Assembly (NCBI GenBank): GCA_937894825.1
Contig: CALCQT010000210.1
Coordinates: 1 to 13,001 of the forward strand
Direction: 5' to 3'
Length of the DNA stretch: 13,001 nt
From: an uncultured Anaerolineaceae bacterium
GTDB lineage: Bacteria > Chloroflexota > Anaerolineae > Anaerolineales > Anaerolineaceae
Shown: in pieces, positions 1 through 7,200 of the stretch
Layout of the letters: every line of letters starts with the position of its first letter
How positions within the stretch are numbered: position 1 is the first letter of the stretch
Notes under the pieces: model-generated
Database searches by the model: none
What the model was told of the DNA's origin: nothing
What the model saw: the letters and a program-made list of their open reading frames with translations, nothing else
Program-made: the position numbers and the translations under genes

Positions 1-381
1 GAAAGGCAGCGCACGCGCGAAGGAAAGAATGTAGCCAATCGTTGTCTCGGCAACCGGAATCGTGAAGGCATTCACCGTGTTGCCGATCACCACGCCCAAC
101 CGCCTGGCGGCTTTCTGATCAATCGCGTCAATCCCGGTGCCCCATTTTGAAATGACCTTCAAACGCGGCAGGCATCCTTCAATCACGCGCTCACTGTATA
201 CATCATCCCCGCAAATGGTCCCGTCGAACTGTCCGGCATATTGAAGAATTTCATCTTCCAGAAGTTTCTGCTTGACATCCGGAACAATCATCTCGATCCC
301 ATAATGACCTTCAATAACTTTCCGAAACCGTTCGGTTGAAGCCAGCATATACGGAGCGGAAAAAATGATCGTATGTTTCAT
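1..381 (-). CDS. D-isomer-specific 2-hydroxyacid dehydrogenase (PGDH-like), N-terminal part, cut by window edge
   Basis: Seen: 127 codons are open from an ATG at 381 to the left edge, with an AGGAG SD about 10 nt upstream. The translation begins MKHTIIFSAPYM. It carries the family's catalytic-domain pattern VISKWGTGIDAID (residues 77-89) followed by GVVIGNTVNAFTIPVAETT (about 96-114). In this family the substrate-binding domain is interrupted at this point by the NAD-binding Rossmann domain. The GxGxxG motif and the catalytic Arg, Glu and His therefore lie outside the window. Family members oxidise or reduce D-2-hydroxyacids with NAD(H); 3-phosphoglycerate dehydrogenase is the best known. Context: it is the last visible gene of the surface-glycan cluster, 73 nt after the broken cytidylyltransferase. 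Inference: it may act on a sugar-acid precursor, but substrate specificity cannot be read from this fragment. The family call is secure. Confidence 0.85.
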   Translation of the reverse strand, partial: MKHTIIFSAPYMLASTERFRKVIEGHYGIEMIVPDVKQKLLEDEILQYAGQFDGTICGDDVYSERVIEGCLPRLKVISKWGTGIDAIDQKAARRLGVVIGNTVNAFTIPVAETTIGYILSFARALPF

Positions 382-454
382 GAAGCGATTTCTCCTGTTC
401 TTACTTCTCACTGAATGATCCGGTCTTCATACCGGTATTTCCCTATCATACCAC

Positions 455-1137
455 TTATCCCAGTTTGCCCTGTTGGCGCAGCAGCATCAGCATTTCGGTC
501 ACATTAAACTCGGTCTCATCATCAATATCCTGGGCCTCGATCGCCGGGATTTCAAACATCATCGGACGATTACCGATCCGGGTGCGGTTTTGCAACAAGA
601 TCTCACGAGTGAAGATATAGATACATGAATTTTCTTCATAAATCGGCGGCAGATCCTGGGTCCGCAACATGATCATGCTGTTATGATTGATCGGCCGCGA
701 CAACTCATCCCAGAACCGTTTCTGTACCCGCGTCACCGAGAACAGCGAATCGTAGAGATAGGTTTTCGCCAAAAAAGCTCGAATGGCGGCCCCAATCGTC
801 TCTCCCTTCAGCAGCGGATTGGTGCTGTGGGTCTGAAGATAATAGTCCGCTTCGATCTGCCCGGTGTCATGAATCAGAATTTCATTCATCGGGACGTCTC
901 CGGCTCGTAAATGTTCCGGACGCAGCAGTGTCTTCACACTGGGGAAATCTTTCGCCAGTTGTAGAGGATGTCGCCCGAAGTAGGACGGATGTCCACCACC
1001 ACATCGGTAATCTCCGGCACGGCCAGCAGCGCTTCCATGATGTGATGATAAAGCGGTTTCCCGGCCAGCATCCGGTAATTCTTGCCGGACACCCGCACAG
1101 AATTATGGCGCATCGGAACAAAGGCTACAATTTTCAT
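455..1137 (-). pseudogene. Acylneuraminate cytidylyltransferase family protein (NeuA-like), frameshifted
   Basis: Seen: the reading frame opens at ATG 1137 (in-frame ATG also at 1143) as MKIVAFVPMR, then SVRVSGKNYRMLAGKPLYHH, the nucleotide-binding start of CMP-sugar synthetases. It continues to VVVDI and ILY near 963. The homologous continuation QLAKDFPSVKTLLRPEHLRAG is read in a different frame from 961 down to the TAA at 455. It includes YYLQTHSTNPLL and a C-terminal IDDETEF segment. Rejoining the frames gives about 228 residues, the usual size for this family. The break maps to roughly 957-970. AAGGAG lies 9 nt before ATG 1137 but only 3 nt before 1143, so 1137 is the better start. Role if intact: transfer of CMP from CTP to a nonulosonic acid or related sugar acid. 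Both halves are well conserved, so the frameshift is either recent or a sequencing error. Confidence 0.8.
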
Positions 1138-1167
1138 TTTCATTTACTCCTTCTCAACAAATTAGAA

Positions 1168-1196
1168 AATCTCACGACCTGAGACGTTTGTGTCAA
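1168..1196 (-). promoter_or_regulatory. Candidate promoter for the cytidylyltransferase, with overlapping inverted repeat
   Basis: On the minus strand a perfect TTGACA (1196-1191) stands 17 nt upstream of a weak -10, GAGATT (1173-1168; 3 of 6 matches). The spacer and -10 contain a perfect 5-bp inverted repeat, TCTCA/TGAGA with a 5-nt centre (1170-1184), which could be an operator. It lies about 31 nt upstream of ATG 1137, downstream of the inverted-repeat element. The -10 is poor, so this is tentative. Confidence 0.3.
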
Positions 1197-1240
1197 GAAA
1201 TAGATCATTATTGGCTCGTACTCTCAGCGGGAAGGTAATG

Positions 1241-1386
1241 TGTAGGGGCGACCCTCGCGGTTGCCCGGTTCGTGGCACGCGAACAACCATATCCCTCGCA
1301 AATTAGAATTTCATTACGCTGTTGTACAGCCCCTGCCCTATTGTCCGTCTTCGGCGGACCGGGCAACCGCAAGGGTTGCCCCTACA
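1241..1386. repeat. 146-bp inverted-repeat element (MITE-like or REP-like)
   Basis: Two 32-bp arms face each other: 1241-1272 (starting TGTAGGGGC) and 1355-1386 (ending GCCCCTACA). They match at 29 of 32 positions when one is reverse-complemented. The 82-bp centre has no credible gene. Arms of the TGTAGGGGC-ACCCT-GCGGTTGCCCGG type belong to a dispersed palindromic repeat that I recognise from many bacterial genomes, usually in gaps between genes. No clear target-site duplication is visible. It sits between the capsule gene stop (1423) and the candidate promoter of the next gene. As RNA it would form a long stem, and it may affect read-through into the downstream genes. Confidence 0.75.
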
Positions 1387-1422
1387 ATAATCCCCGTGTA
1401 AATGACATCTTCCCCTCAACCA

Positions 1423-3057
1423 TTAATGAGGCAAAACAAAAGGTTTGCCTTCCAGAATCCCCTCCTGAATCACCCGCATGGTAGCGTTTTGCTCCGGATT
1501 GAGCTCGCGGGAGGAGAATTTTTTCAGCTTCACATACCCGTTCCACACCTGGTCCGGTTCAATAAACGCATCAAAAGGCAGCGCAGCATGGAAAAACTGG
1601 TAGTAGAGAAACTTTCGTGCCGTCAGGCGAAATTCCGCCGGAACCTGCCAATCATCGCCGGAGAGCATCTCCTGCACCGTCTGTTGGTACCGCTCAATGG
1701 TTTGCGGGAAAAATGTGATCGGATCTTGTGTATAGCGTGATTTTCCGCCGGAGACCACCGCCGCGCCCAAAATCGCGGCTTCCAGGCCGATGGTCGAATT
1801 ATAGACCAGCACCAATTTGGCGTTCTGGATCAATTCGTAAGAACTAAAATACTGATCCGGACCAACATACAGCACATTCGGCAACAGATTGACGCGTTCC
1901 CGAATCACCCAGTCCGTGACCGTTTCCAGCGATTCTTTGCCGGGGCGAATCTCATCCGGATGGGCCCGGATCACGAAGAACGTGTCCGTATTGGTCTCAA
2001 TCAGTTTTTTCACTTCATCCAGCCAGTGGAACATATCCGAAAAAACCACGTTGGCATGAGCCTGACTGGTGTCGAACACAACATTGGTGAACACGGGAAC
2101 GATCTGGCGGAACGAACGCGCCAGATTCCAGAATTCCGGCGTCAGACTCTCCATCTCCGGCCAGAACTTCACACCGGCTGTAGTGAAATTGCCGCGCATG
2201 CGTCCGGATAAATATTGATCCAGCCGCGCGTCCCGCTCCGGTGTCATCTCGAAATCATCCGGTAAGGAGACAGGGGACGCCGTTGCTTCGCCTGTAGTGA
2301 AAAAGGCCGTCAGCGGCATCAACCCGATTTCATGTGTAATCGCGGGAATATCCAGGCTTCGTGCCAGCCAGCGCACCACCGCTTCAGGATATTGCAGCCC
2401 ATTAAAGACCACTACAGCGCGAGGCTGCCGGGATTTCATCCAATCCCGGGTCTGCAAATAGACACTCCAGGCAGAGCGGATGAAACGGCGATGAAGCTGA
2501 AGCGCGTTCGGCACTCCATCCAGATGATGTCGCCGCATGATCCAACGCAATGATGGCAGCGTCAGGCTGCCGAGCGGGACATCCTGATAGGTATAAGTCT
2601 CCAACGCCGCAAGACCCAACCCTTCCACCTCGTTCGAGAGCGTGTTATCGGTTTTATATTGAAGCGGAACTGTTTCCAACCCGGCAAACATCGCATCTGA
2701 TAATTGCATACATTCTTCACAGGGAAGCGCCGCGTCCAAATTGTCTCGATTGGCCGCCAGCAGGCAGGGCTGCAAGCCGCTTTGGCAAACTAAAAACGCG
2801 ACCGGGGTCCCTCCTGATTGCAGCCCATTGGCCGCCAGCCAGGCAAAGGCCGCGTTGAGACTGGTGCGCGTCAACCGGGTGGATGCGTTGAAAAACAACA
2901 CCGGGTGCTCCAATTCCGTTCCGGATGGGAGCACCTTTTTCCCGGATTTGCGGTTCGTTTCTGAAAAAATACGGGCATTATCACCGTCAACCATCCGCAT
3001 CGTCCGGCGACGGCGCAATCTGGCAAACAGGGATTGCCCTGATGAATTCGAAGCCAT
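1423..3057 (-). CDS. Capsular polysaccharide biosynthesis protein (Capsule_synth/GT-B-like transferase)
   Basis: A 544-residue soluble protein with no membrane segment or signal peptide. The C-terminal half shows the family hallmarks: VIRAHPDEIRPG (residues 362-373), with the HP-x-E element, and LVYNSTIGLEAAILGAAVV (417-435), a nucleotide-sugar-binding-like Gly-rich and Glu segment of GT-B-fold capsule transferases. The N-terminal half (about 50-250) holds a Rossmann-like region with RAVVVFNGLQYPEAVVRWLA at 213-232. By analogy with the KpsC/KpsS-type family it would act in the cytoplasm, adding sugars to a growing surface glycan. Donor and acceptor are unknown. The start follows the NeuB stop by 9 nt and has no good SD, so translational coupling is likely. 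Later Met codons at residues 20 and 22 are possible alternatives. Placement right after the nonulosonate genes suggests the CMP-sugar they make is its donor (inference). Confidence 0.75.
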   Translation of the reverse strand: MASNSSGQSLFARLRRRRTMRMVDGDNARIFSETNRKSGKKVLPSGTELEHPVLFFNASTRLTRTSLNAAFAWLAANGLQSGGTPVAFLVCQSGLQPCLLAANRDNLDAALPCEECMQLSDAMFAGLETVPLQYKTDNTLSNEVEGLGLAALETYTYQDVPLGSLTLPSLRWIMRRHHLDGVPNALQLHRRFIRSAWSVYLQTRDWMKSRQPRAVVVFNGLQYPEAVVRWLARSLDIPAITHEIGLMPLTAFFTTGEATASPVSLPDDFEMTPERDARLDQYLSGRMRGNFTTAGVKFWPEMESLTPEFWNLARSFRQIVPVFTNVVFDTSQAHANVVFSDMFHWLDEVKKLIETNTDTFFVIRAHPDEIRPGKESLETVTDWVIRERVNLLPNVLYVGPDQYFSSYELIQNAKLVLVYNSTIGLEAAILGAAVVSGGKSRYTQDPITFFPQTIERYQQTVQEMLSGDDWQVPAEFRLTARKFLYYQFFHAALPFDAFIEPDQVWNGYVKLKKFSSRELNPEQNATMRVIQEGILEGKPFVLPH

Positions 3058-3066
3058 GCAGAAGCG

Positions 3067-3942
3067 TTATTTTACCCGGCGTAATTTTTGCAGGCTGGGC
3101 AATTCCTCATCGTAAACTTTTTTAATCCCGTCGCCCAGCGCTTCTTCCGTCACCCGAACATACTTCACCAGTTTCTCCATCCCCTGCGGTTCAACCGAAG
3201 CGGCCTGGTCCGTGCCCCACATGGCCCGATCCAGTGTAAAATGCCGTTCAATCAAACACGCGCCCAGGCTGACCGAGACCACAGAAGGGATCAGGCCGAC
3301 TTCGTGGCCCGAATAGCCGATCGGGCAGTCAAATGCCGCGTCGAGCGTCTGGATCATGCGCAAATTGAGCTTATCCGGATCACACGGATAGGCGCTGGTG
3401 GAATGGGTGATAACCAAACGATCCATGTCGCCGATTTTTTCCACGCCGGCCTGAATCTGCTCCATCGTCGACATCCCGGTGGAAAGAATGATCGGCCGCC
3501 CGGTGTCCAACAGCTTCTGAAGCAGTGAATGATCCGTCAAACTGGCGGACGGAACCTTATAGGCAATCGGATCAAACGCTTCCAGAAAATCAACCGATTC
3601 CTCATCCCAAACCGAGGCAAACCAATCGATGCCCAGCTCTTTGCACAACCGATCAATTTCCCGGTATTCGTCTTCATTGAATTCGACGCGTTCCCGATAT
3701 TCAAGATACGACATATAACCCCAGGGCGTCTCGCGCATTTTCTTCTGTTCTTCCAGTGGTACACAAATGCGTGGAGTCCTTTTTTGGAATTTTACGGCAT
3801 CCACATGCGCGTATTGCGCTGCATGAATCATCCGTTTCGCAATATTCAGATCGCCGTTATGATTGATGCCGATTTCCGCGACAATATAGGTTGGATGGTT
3901 CTTTCCGACAAGCTGATTGCCAAGTTTTATTTCTTTCGCCAT
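3067..3942 (-). CDS. neuB: NeuB-family nonulosonate synthase, short form without SAF domain
   Basis: A TIM-barrel PEP-condensing synthase of 291 residues. Conserved segments, in order: YIVAEIGINHNGDLNIAKRM (residues 19-38), AVKFQKRTP (49-57), a KVPSASLTDHSLLQKL barrel segment, LSTGMST, HSTSAYPCD, IGYSGHEVG and IERHFTLDRAMWGTDQAASVEP near the C-terminus. Family members join PEP to ManNAc, a bacillosamine-type hexose, or mannose/mannose-6-P to give Neu5Ac, legionaminic acid or KDN(-9-P). Typical NeuB proteins have about 340-350 residues because a C-terminal antifreeze-like (SAF) domain follows. Here the protein ends about 25 residues after VEPQGMEKLVKYV, so that domain is absent. The clean TAA suggests a genuine short subfamily rather than truncation. 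AAGGA lies well placed before ATG 3942. It starts 12 nt after the synthetase-phosphatase stop, so it is in the same operon. The substrate is not fixed by sequence alone. Confidence 0.88.
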   Translation of the reverse strand: MAKEIKLGNQLVGKNHPTYIVAEIGINHNGDLNIAKRMIHAAQYAHVDAVKFQKRTPRICVPLEEQKKMRETPWGYMSYLEYRERVEFNEDEYREIDRLCKELGIDWFASVWDEESVDFLEAFDPIAYKVPSASLTDHSLLQKLLDTGRPIILSTGMSTMEQIQAGVEKIGDMDRLVITHSTSAYPCDPDKLNLRMIQTLDAAFDCPIGYSGHEVGLIPSVVSVSLGACLIERHFTLDRAMWGTDQAASVEPQGMEKLVKYVRVTEEALGDGIKKVYDEELPSLQKLRRVK

Positions 3943-3954
3943 TGGGTTTCCTTT

Positions 3955-5175
3955 TTATCGTAAAATCATCTCACAAAGCTCCCGGATCGCTCCGAGACCG
4001 CCTTTTCGCTGAAGAATGATATCAGCCACATCTTTTGCTTTTTGATTCGCGTCTGCCGGAACGACAGCGCAGCTCACCAGCGGGAAACAGGGCGTATCAT
4101 TAATATCATTTCCAATATACACCGTTTCCGTGGCAGCAATACTGTTTTTATGCAAATAGTCCGTCAGTAAAGTCGCTTTGTCGGCCACACCCTGGAACAC
4201 TTCGATTCCAAGTTTTTCGCAGCGGCGTGACACAACCGGGTTCGCTTCACTTGAAATAACTGTCACGCGGACGCCGGACTGCTTCAACCGGCTGATCCCC
4301 ATGCCGTCACTGCGGCTGCAAACCACCATCTCAATGCCGTTCTGATCCAGAAATACCCGATCGTCGGTAAAAACGCCATCAAAATCCATCACGACCAGAC
4401 TGATTTTCTCCGGCAAAACGCGCCGCAGACTGCCCGGCAAAACCAGGTCCAAATTGCCATTATACACCAGGGTTTCATAACGTGCCCAATCATCCGGCGT
4501 GTCAATATCAACTGTAAAAGCAGGATCCACCATCAGCGGCATCACCACATCCCCGCTGATTTTGTCGCTGACCATAAAGGTCCGGTCCGGACGGATCGCG
4601 TCGATATGCCCGGTCTGCCAATAGGTCGCCGGCAAAATCTGGCGCGGCGCGTTATACGGCTCATCCAGCCCGTCCACTTTCAGCAGCCCCTGCATCGCAC
4701 CCGTTACCGGATCTATGCGCCACATTTTGTAGGGATTCTCGCCGGATGGGACCACCCCGCGGACAGAATCGGCTTCCGGATGCGCTATCAGCAGGCGCAC
4801 CGCATCATCCACCATCGTTTTCGACCTGATCGGTGAAGTCGGTCGCAGCTGAACAACAATCTCGGGTCTATATCCTTCATTTTCCGTCAGCCATTCCAGC
4901 GCATGGCGAAAAACCGGCAGGTCCTGTGCATGGTCCGTGGCAAATTCAGACGGACGCAGAAAAGGCGTTTCGGCGCCCCACTCCCGGGACACCGCCGCGA
5001 TTTCCGCATCATCCGTAGAAACGATCACCCGTGTGACCAGTTCGGACTGTTTGGCAGCGGCAATGGAATAGGCGATCAGCGGGAAACCGGCGAACAGTTT
5101 GATATTTTTGCGCGGGATCCCTTTGGATCCGCCGCGCGCAGGGATAATGGCTAAAACTTCAGGACGATCCGCCAT
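3955..5175 (-). CDS. neuA: Bifunctional CMP-nonulosonate cytidylyltransferase / KdsC-like HAD phosphatase
   Basis: Two enzymes in one chain (406 residues from ATG 5175). Residues 1 to about 232 are a NeuA-type cytidylyltransferase: LAIIPARGGSKGIPRKN at the N-terminus (CTP loop), VSTDDAEIA, QLRPTSPIR and DIDTPDD. From about 255 to the end is a KdsC-like HAD phosphatase with an intact DFDGVFTDD nucleophile motif (from residue 264), the VISSEAN Ser motif, the VADK Lys and the GNDIND motif (from 355). All catalytic elements look present. The expected jobs are release of phosphate from a nonulosonate-9-phosphate and activation of the free acid with CTP. Longer starts at 5196 and 5187 overlap the SDR stop. 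ATG 5175 fits the family N-terminus and has GGTGAG just upstream, leaving a 5-nt gap to the SDR gene. Animal CMP-sialate synthetases share this domain order. I call it neuA by its first domain; the exact sugar is open. Confidence 0.88.
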   Translation of the reverse strand: MADRPEVLAIIPARGGSKGIPRKNIKLFAGFPLIAYSIAAAKQSELVTRVIVSTDDAEIAAVSREWGAETPFLRPSEFATDHAQDLPVFRHALEWLTENEGYRPEIVVQLRPTSPIRSKTMVDDAVRLLIAHPEADSVRGVVPSGENPYKMWRIDPVTGAMQGLLKVDGLDEPYNAPRQILPATYWQTGHIDAIRPDRTFMVSDKISGDVVMPLMVDPAFTVDIDTPDDWARYETLVYNGNLDLVLPGSLRRVLPEKISLVVMDFDGVFTDDRVFLDQNGIEMVVCSRSDGMGISRLKQSGVRVTVISSEANPVVSRRCEKLGIEVFQGVADKATLLTDYLHKNSIAATETVYIGNDINDTPCFPLVSCAVVPADANQKAKDVADIILQRKGGLGAIRELCEMILR

Positions 5176-5180
5176 CCGAC

Positions 5181-6008
5181 TCACCATGCGGTCCATCCGC
5201 CGTCCACAACAACATTCGCGCCGGTCATATAGGTGGAAGCGTCCGATGCCAGGAAGAGCAATGCGCCGTTCATTTCATCTTTGTGGGCCATTCGTCCGAG
5301 CACTGCCCGTGCAGAATAGTTCTTGACAAATTCGTCGTCATTATTATTGAAAACACCGCCCGGCGTCAGGCAGTTGGCCCGGATGCCTGTGCCATGATAA
5401 TACGTGGACAGATAGCGCGTCAGCCCCAACACACCGGATTTCGTCACCGAATAAAAAACCGGCTTGAACTGCCGCTGCGCCGGATCCTGCCCGGCTTTTT
5501 CATAGATGCGCTGGTCGGGGCCGACCAATCCATAGGTAGAGCAGATATTGATAATGACACCGGAATTCTGCGCCTTCATCGGTTTGACCGCCGCCTGTGC
5601 GCACAGGAACAACCCGGTCAGGTTGACGTTCAGCGCGTCCTGCCATTGCTGCAAAGGATAGTCCTCAAAGGTGTTGAAATGCCCTGTGTGGGAGGCGTCA
5701 AATTTTGGGTCCATCGCCGCGCTGCAGACCAGCACGTCCAGCCGGCCGGTCTCAACCACCGCTTTCTCCGCCATGGCAGTCACCGATGCCGGATCGACCA
5801 CATTGACGCCGCAGGCGATCGCCTTGCCACCGGTCGCATTGATCCCGTCCGCAACCCGACCAGCCGCGGCCTCATCCAGATCAGCCACAATGACTGTGGC
5901 GCCGGCCTGCGCCAGCGTTTTGCAGAATTCTTTGCCGAGCAGTCCGCAGCCACCAGTGACGACAGCGGTTTTCCCGTTCATCTGAAATTTCTCAAATATG
6001 TCGCTCAT
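5181..6008 (-). CDS. SDR-family NAD(P)-dependent oxidoreductase
   Basis: A classical short-chain dehydrogenase of 275 residues. It has the cofactor loop TGGCGLLG near residues 17-24, an acidic residue after strand 2 (VADLDEA), the NICSTYG catalytic Ser region, the YSVTK catalytic Tyr/Lys pair, LTPGGVFNN after it, and a C-terminal YMTGANVVVDGGWTAW. The acidic VADLD suggests preference for NAD over NADP (inference). The open frame extends to 6059, but ATG 6008 has AGAAGGA 5 nt upstream and gives the usual N-terminus, so it is preferred. It is the first gene of the nonulosonate operon. SDRs such as PtmA occur in flagellin-glycosylation nonulosonate loci, where they modify a sugar precursor or product. 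The exact substrate here is unknown. Confidence 0.85.
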   Translation of the reverse strand: MSDIFEKFQMNGKTAVVTGGCGLLGKEFCKTLAQAGATVIVADLDEAAAGRVADGINATGGKAIACGVNVVDPASVTAMAEKAVVETGRLDVLVCSAAMDPKFDASHTGHFNTFEDYPLQQWQDALNVNLTGLFLCAQAAVKPMKAQNSGVIINICSTYGLVGPDQRIYEKAGQDPAQRQFKPVFYSVTKSGVLGLTRYLSTYYHGTGIRANCLTPGGVFNNNDDEFVKNYSARAVLGRMAHKDEMNGALLFLASDASTYMTGANVVVDGGWTAW

Positions 6009-6051
6009 CCGATTCCTTCTCAAGAGTACGTCAGATTCAGTTTGTGTTTGA

Positions 6052-6075
6052 TAATGCAACGATAGAGATGCATTA
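6052..6075. promoter_or_regulatory. Inverted repeat at the start of the nonulosonate operon leader, candidate operator
   Basis: Perfect 7-bp arms, TAATGCA (6052-6058) and TGCATTA (6069-6075), are separated by 10 nt. They lie just downstream of the candidate -10 at 6090-6085, so they overlap the expected transcription start and early leader. A repressor site or a leader hairpin are both possible. No trans-acting partner is identified. Confidence 0.35.
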
Positions 6076-6084
6076 GTCAGGTCT

Positions 6085-6113
6085 ATTATAATCGCGATAA
6101 AGGGAAGGCGGAA
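6085..6113 (-). promoter_or_regulatory. Candidate promoter of the nonulosonate operon
   Basis: On the minus strand a perfect TATAAT (6090-6085) lies about 75 nt upstream of the SDR start codon. At 17-nt spacing the -35 position reads TTCCGC, a poor match to TTGACA. This suggests a weak or activator-dependent promoter. It is placed correctly between the preceding operon's end and the first biosynthesis gene, with no competing promoter seen. Confidence 0.45.
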
Positions 6114-6118
6114 AAATG

Positions 6119-6157
6119 CGTAATGAATCAGAACCCTTATGGCCCTGATTCATTACG
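6119..6157 (-). terminator. Candidate terminator hairpin after the ROK kinase gene
   Basis: Perfect 13-bp inverted repeat: CGTAATGAATCAG (6119-6131) and CTGATTCATTACG (6145-6157) around a 13-nt loop. Read on the minus strand, the stem is followed by CATTTTTCC, a short T-run, and it stands 75 nt after the kinase stop. That fits a rho-independent terminator ending the uptake operon before the biosynthesis promoter. The stem is AT-rich and the loop large, so it could instead be an operator for the downstream promoter. Confidence 0.5.
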
Positions 6158-6231
6158 GCAAAAGAACAAATATTATTTCTGCCCACGCCGGAACAGTATT
6201 TTCCTTTTATTGGTTGAAAAGAAGAATTTCG

Positions 6232-7170
6232 TCAGTCATAACAATTCATCAGATCTGAGGGATTGCCACATGCCTCAAATGCCACGTAAGCAGCACCTAG
6301 AAGAGGAGCATTATTTCCCAGTATCGTACGAATAAGCTCTATTTTTTGCAAATGCGGATTGCTTTGTAGCTCATATTCCTTCACGAATGCATCCCACCAA
6401 AGATCGGAGGTATCGAGAATGCCACCTCCAAAAAATAGTGCTTGTGGATCATAAAGATTCGCACAAGTCACCGCGCACAAAGTCAAATCCTCTATGAATT
6501 CACACAAAACTTTCTGAGCGGCAGGGTCATTCTGCCTTACACAAGAAAAGAATTCATAGCCTGAAGTAATCTGAATCTGAGACTTCTCCTTCAGCTCATT
6601 ATAGCGCTGCCAAAGAGCCGTCCCGGAAACATACTTTTCCACACATCCAAATTGACCACACAAACAATGTCTTCCATGAGGATGCAGAATTGCATGTCCA
6701 ATTTCTCCAAAACCGCCCTTTGTACCACTAACGCTTGCCCCATTCAGCAACAATCCCCCGCCAATACCTGTTCCAATAATCAGCCCAAAAACATTGTTAT
6801 AAGAACGAATCGCGCCCAACCACTTCTCTCCGATTACAGCTAACCTGCAATCATTATCCACAGTAACTGGTTTACAATATTTTTCTTCGAGTCTGGTCTT
6901 GAGCGGTATACCTATATACTCACGATATAAATCCACCGCATAAACAACTTCACCCGTCAGAGGGTCGATTCTCCCACCTGCTCCAACTCCTATGGTATCA
7001 ATATGATACTTCGCCTGAAATAAATCGACGATTTTAAAGTAAGAGTTTAGTATAAAAGGCCCGGTTCTCTCTACATTATCAATATGATTTTTTTCTAAGA
7101 TCTCGCCATTCTCATTTATCGCAGCACCAGCTATTTTCGTCCCACCGGTATCAATTGCTACGGCAATCAT
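6232..7170 (-). CDS. nanK: ROK-family sugar kinase, probably N-acetylmannosamine kinase
   Basis: A 312-residue ASKHA-fold kinase. Visible motifs: AIDTGGTKIAGA (residues 5-16, ATP phosphate loop), VDNDC (104-108) with the probable catalytic base Asp107, GTGIGGGLLLNG (133-144) and GEIGH (155-159) with the sugar-contacting ExGH. The ROK zinc site is complete: His159 with Cys169, Cys171 and Cys176 in a CLCGQFGC run, and Glu178 after it. The usual NDAN reads NDCR here, a small deviation. ROK kinases phosphorylate glucose, GlcNAc, ManNAc and similar sugars. Adjacency to nanE, 30 nt upstream in the same direction, argues for ManNAc to ManNAc-6-P. The symbol rests on that context, and glucokinase or GlcNAc kinase remain possible. 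SD GAGGAAG precedes ATG 7170. It is the last gene of the uptake operon. Confidence 0.85.
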   Translation of the reverse strand: MIAVAIDTGGTKIAGAAINENGEILEKNHIDNVERTGPFILNSYFKIVDLFQAKYHIDTIGVGAGGRIDPLTGEVVYAVDLYREYIGIPLKTRLEEKYCKPVTVDNDCRLAVIGEKWLGAIRSYNNVFGLIIGTGIGGGLLLNGASVSGTKGGFGEIGHAILHPHGRHCLCGQFGCVEKYVSGTALWQRYNELKEKSQIQITSGYEFFSCVRQNDPAAQKVLCEFIEDLTLCAVTCANLYDPQALFFGGGILDTSDLWWDAFVKEYELQSNPHLQKIELIRTILGNNAPLLGAAYVAFEACGNPSDLMNCYD

Positions 7171-7200
7171 AACTTCCTCATCATTACATCTATCTGATTA

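Noticed and set aside
429..438. 10-bp palindrome ATACCGGTAT in the gap before the dehydrogenase gene
   Set aside because: Too short and isolated to support an operator or terminator; no T-run and no second copy seen nearby.
882..1121. Third overlapping minus-strand frame in the cytidylyltransferase region
   Set aside because: Its product is Trp/Cys/Arg-rich and resembles no family, while the other two minus frames join into one cytidylyltransferase.
3088..3963. Two adjoining plus-strand frames of about 145 residues opposite neuB
   Set aside because: Antisense shadows of a well-conserved gene in high-GC DNA; no SD and no family resemblance.
5283..6065. 260-residue open frame on the plus strand
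   Set aside because: It lies wholly opposite the SDR gene, whose motifs are complete; the plus-strand product is Arg/His-rich, without recognisable domains or an SD.
6123..6335. Short plus-strand frame beginning in the intergenic gap
   Set aside because: It starts inside the inverted repeat, has no SD and runs into the antisense of the kinase gene.
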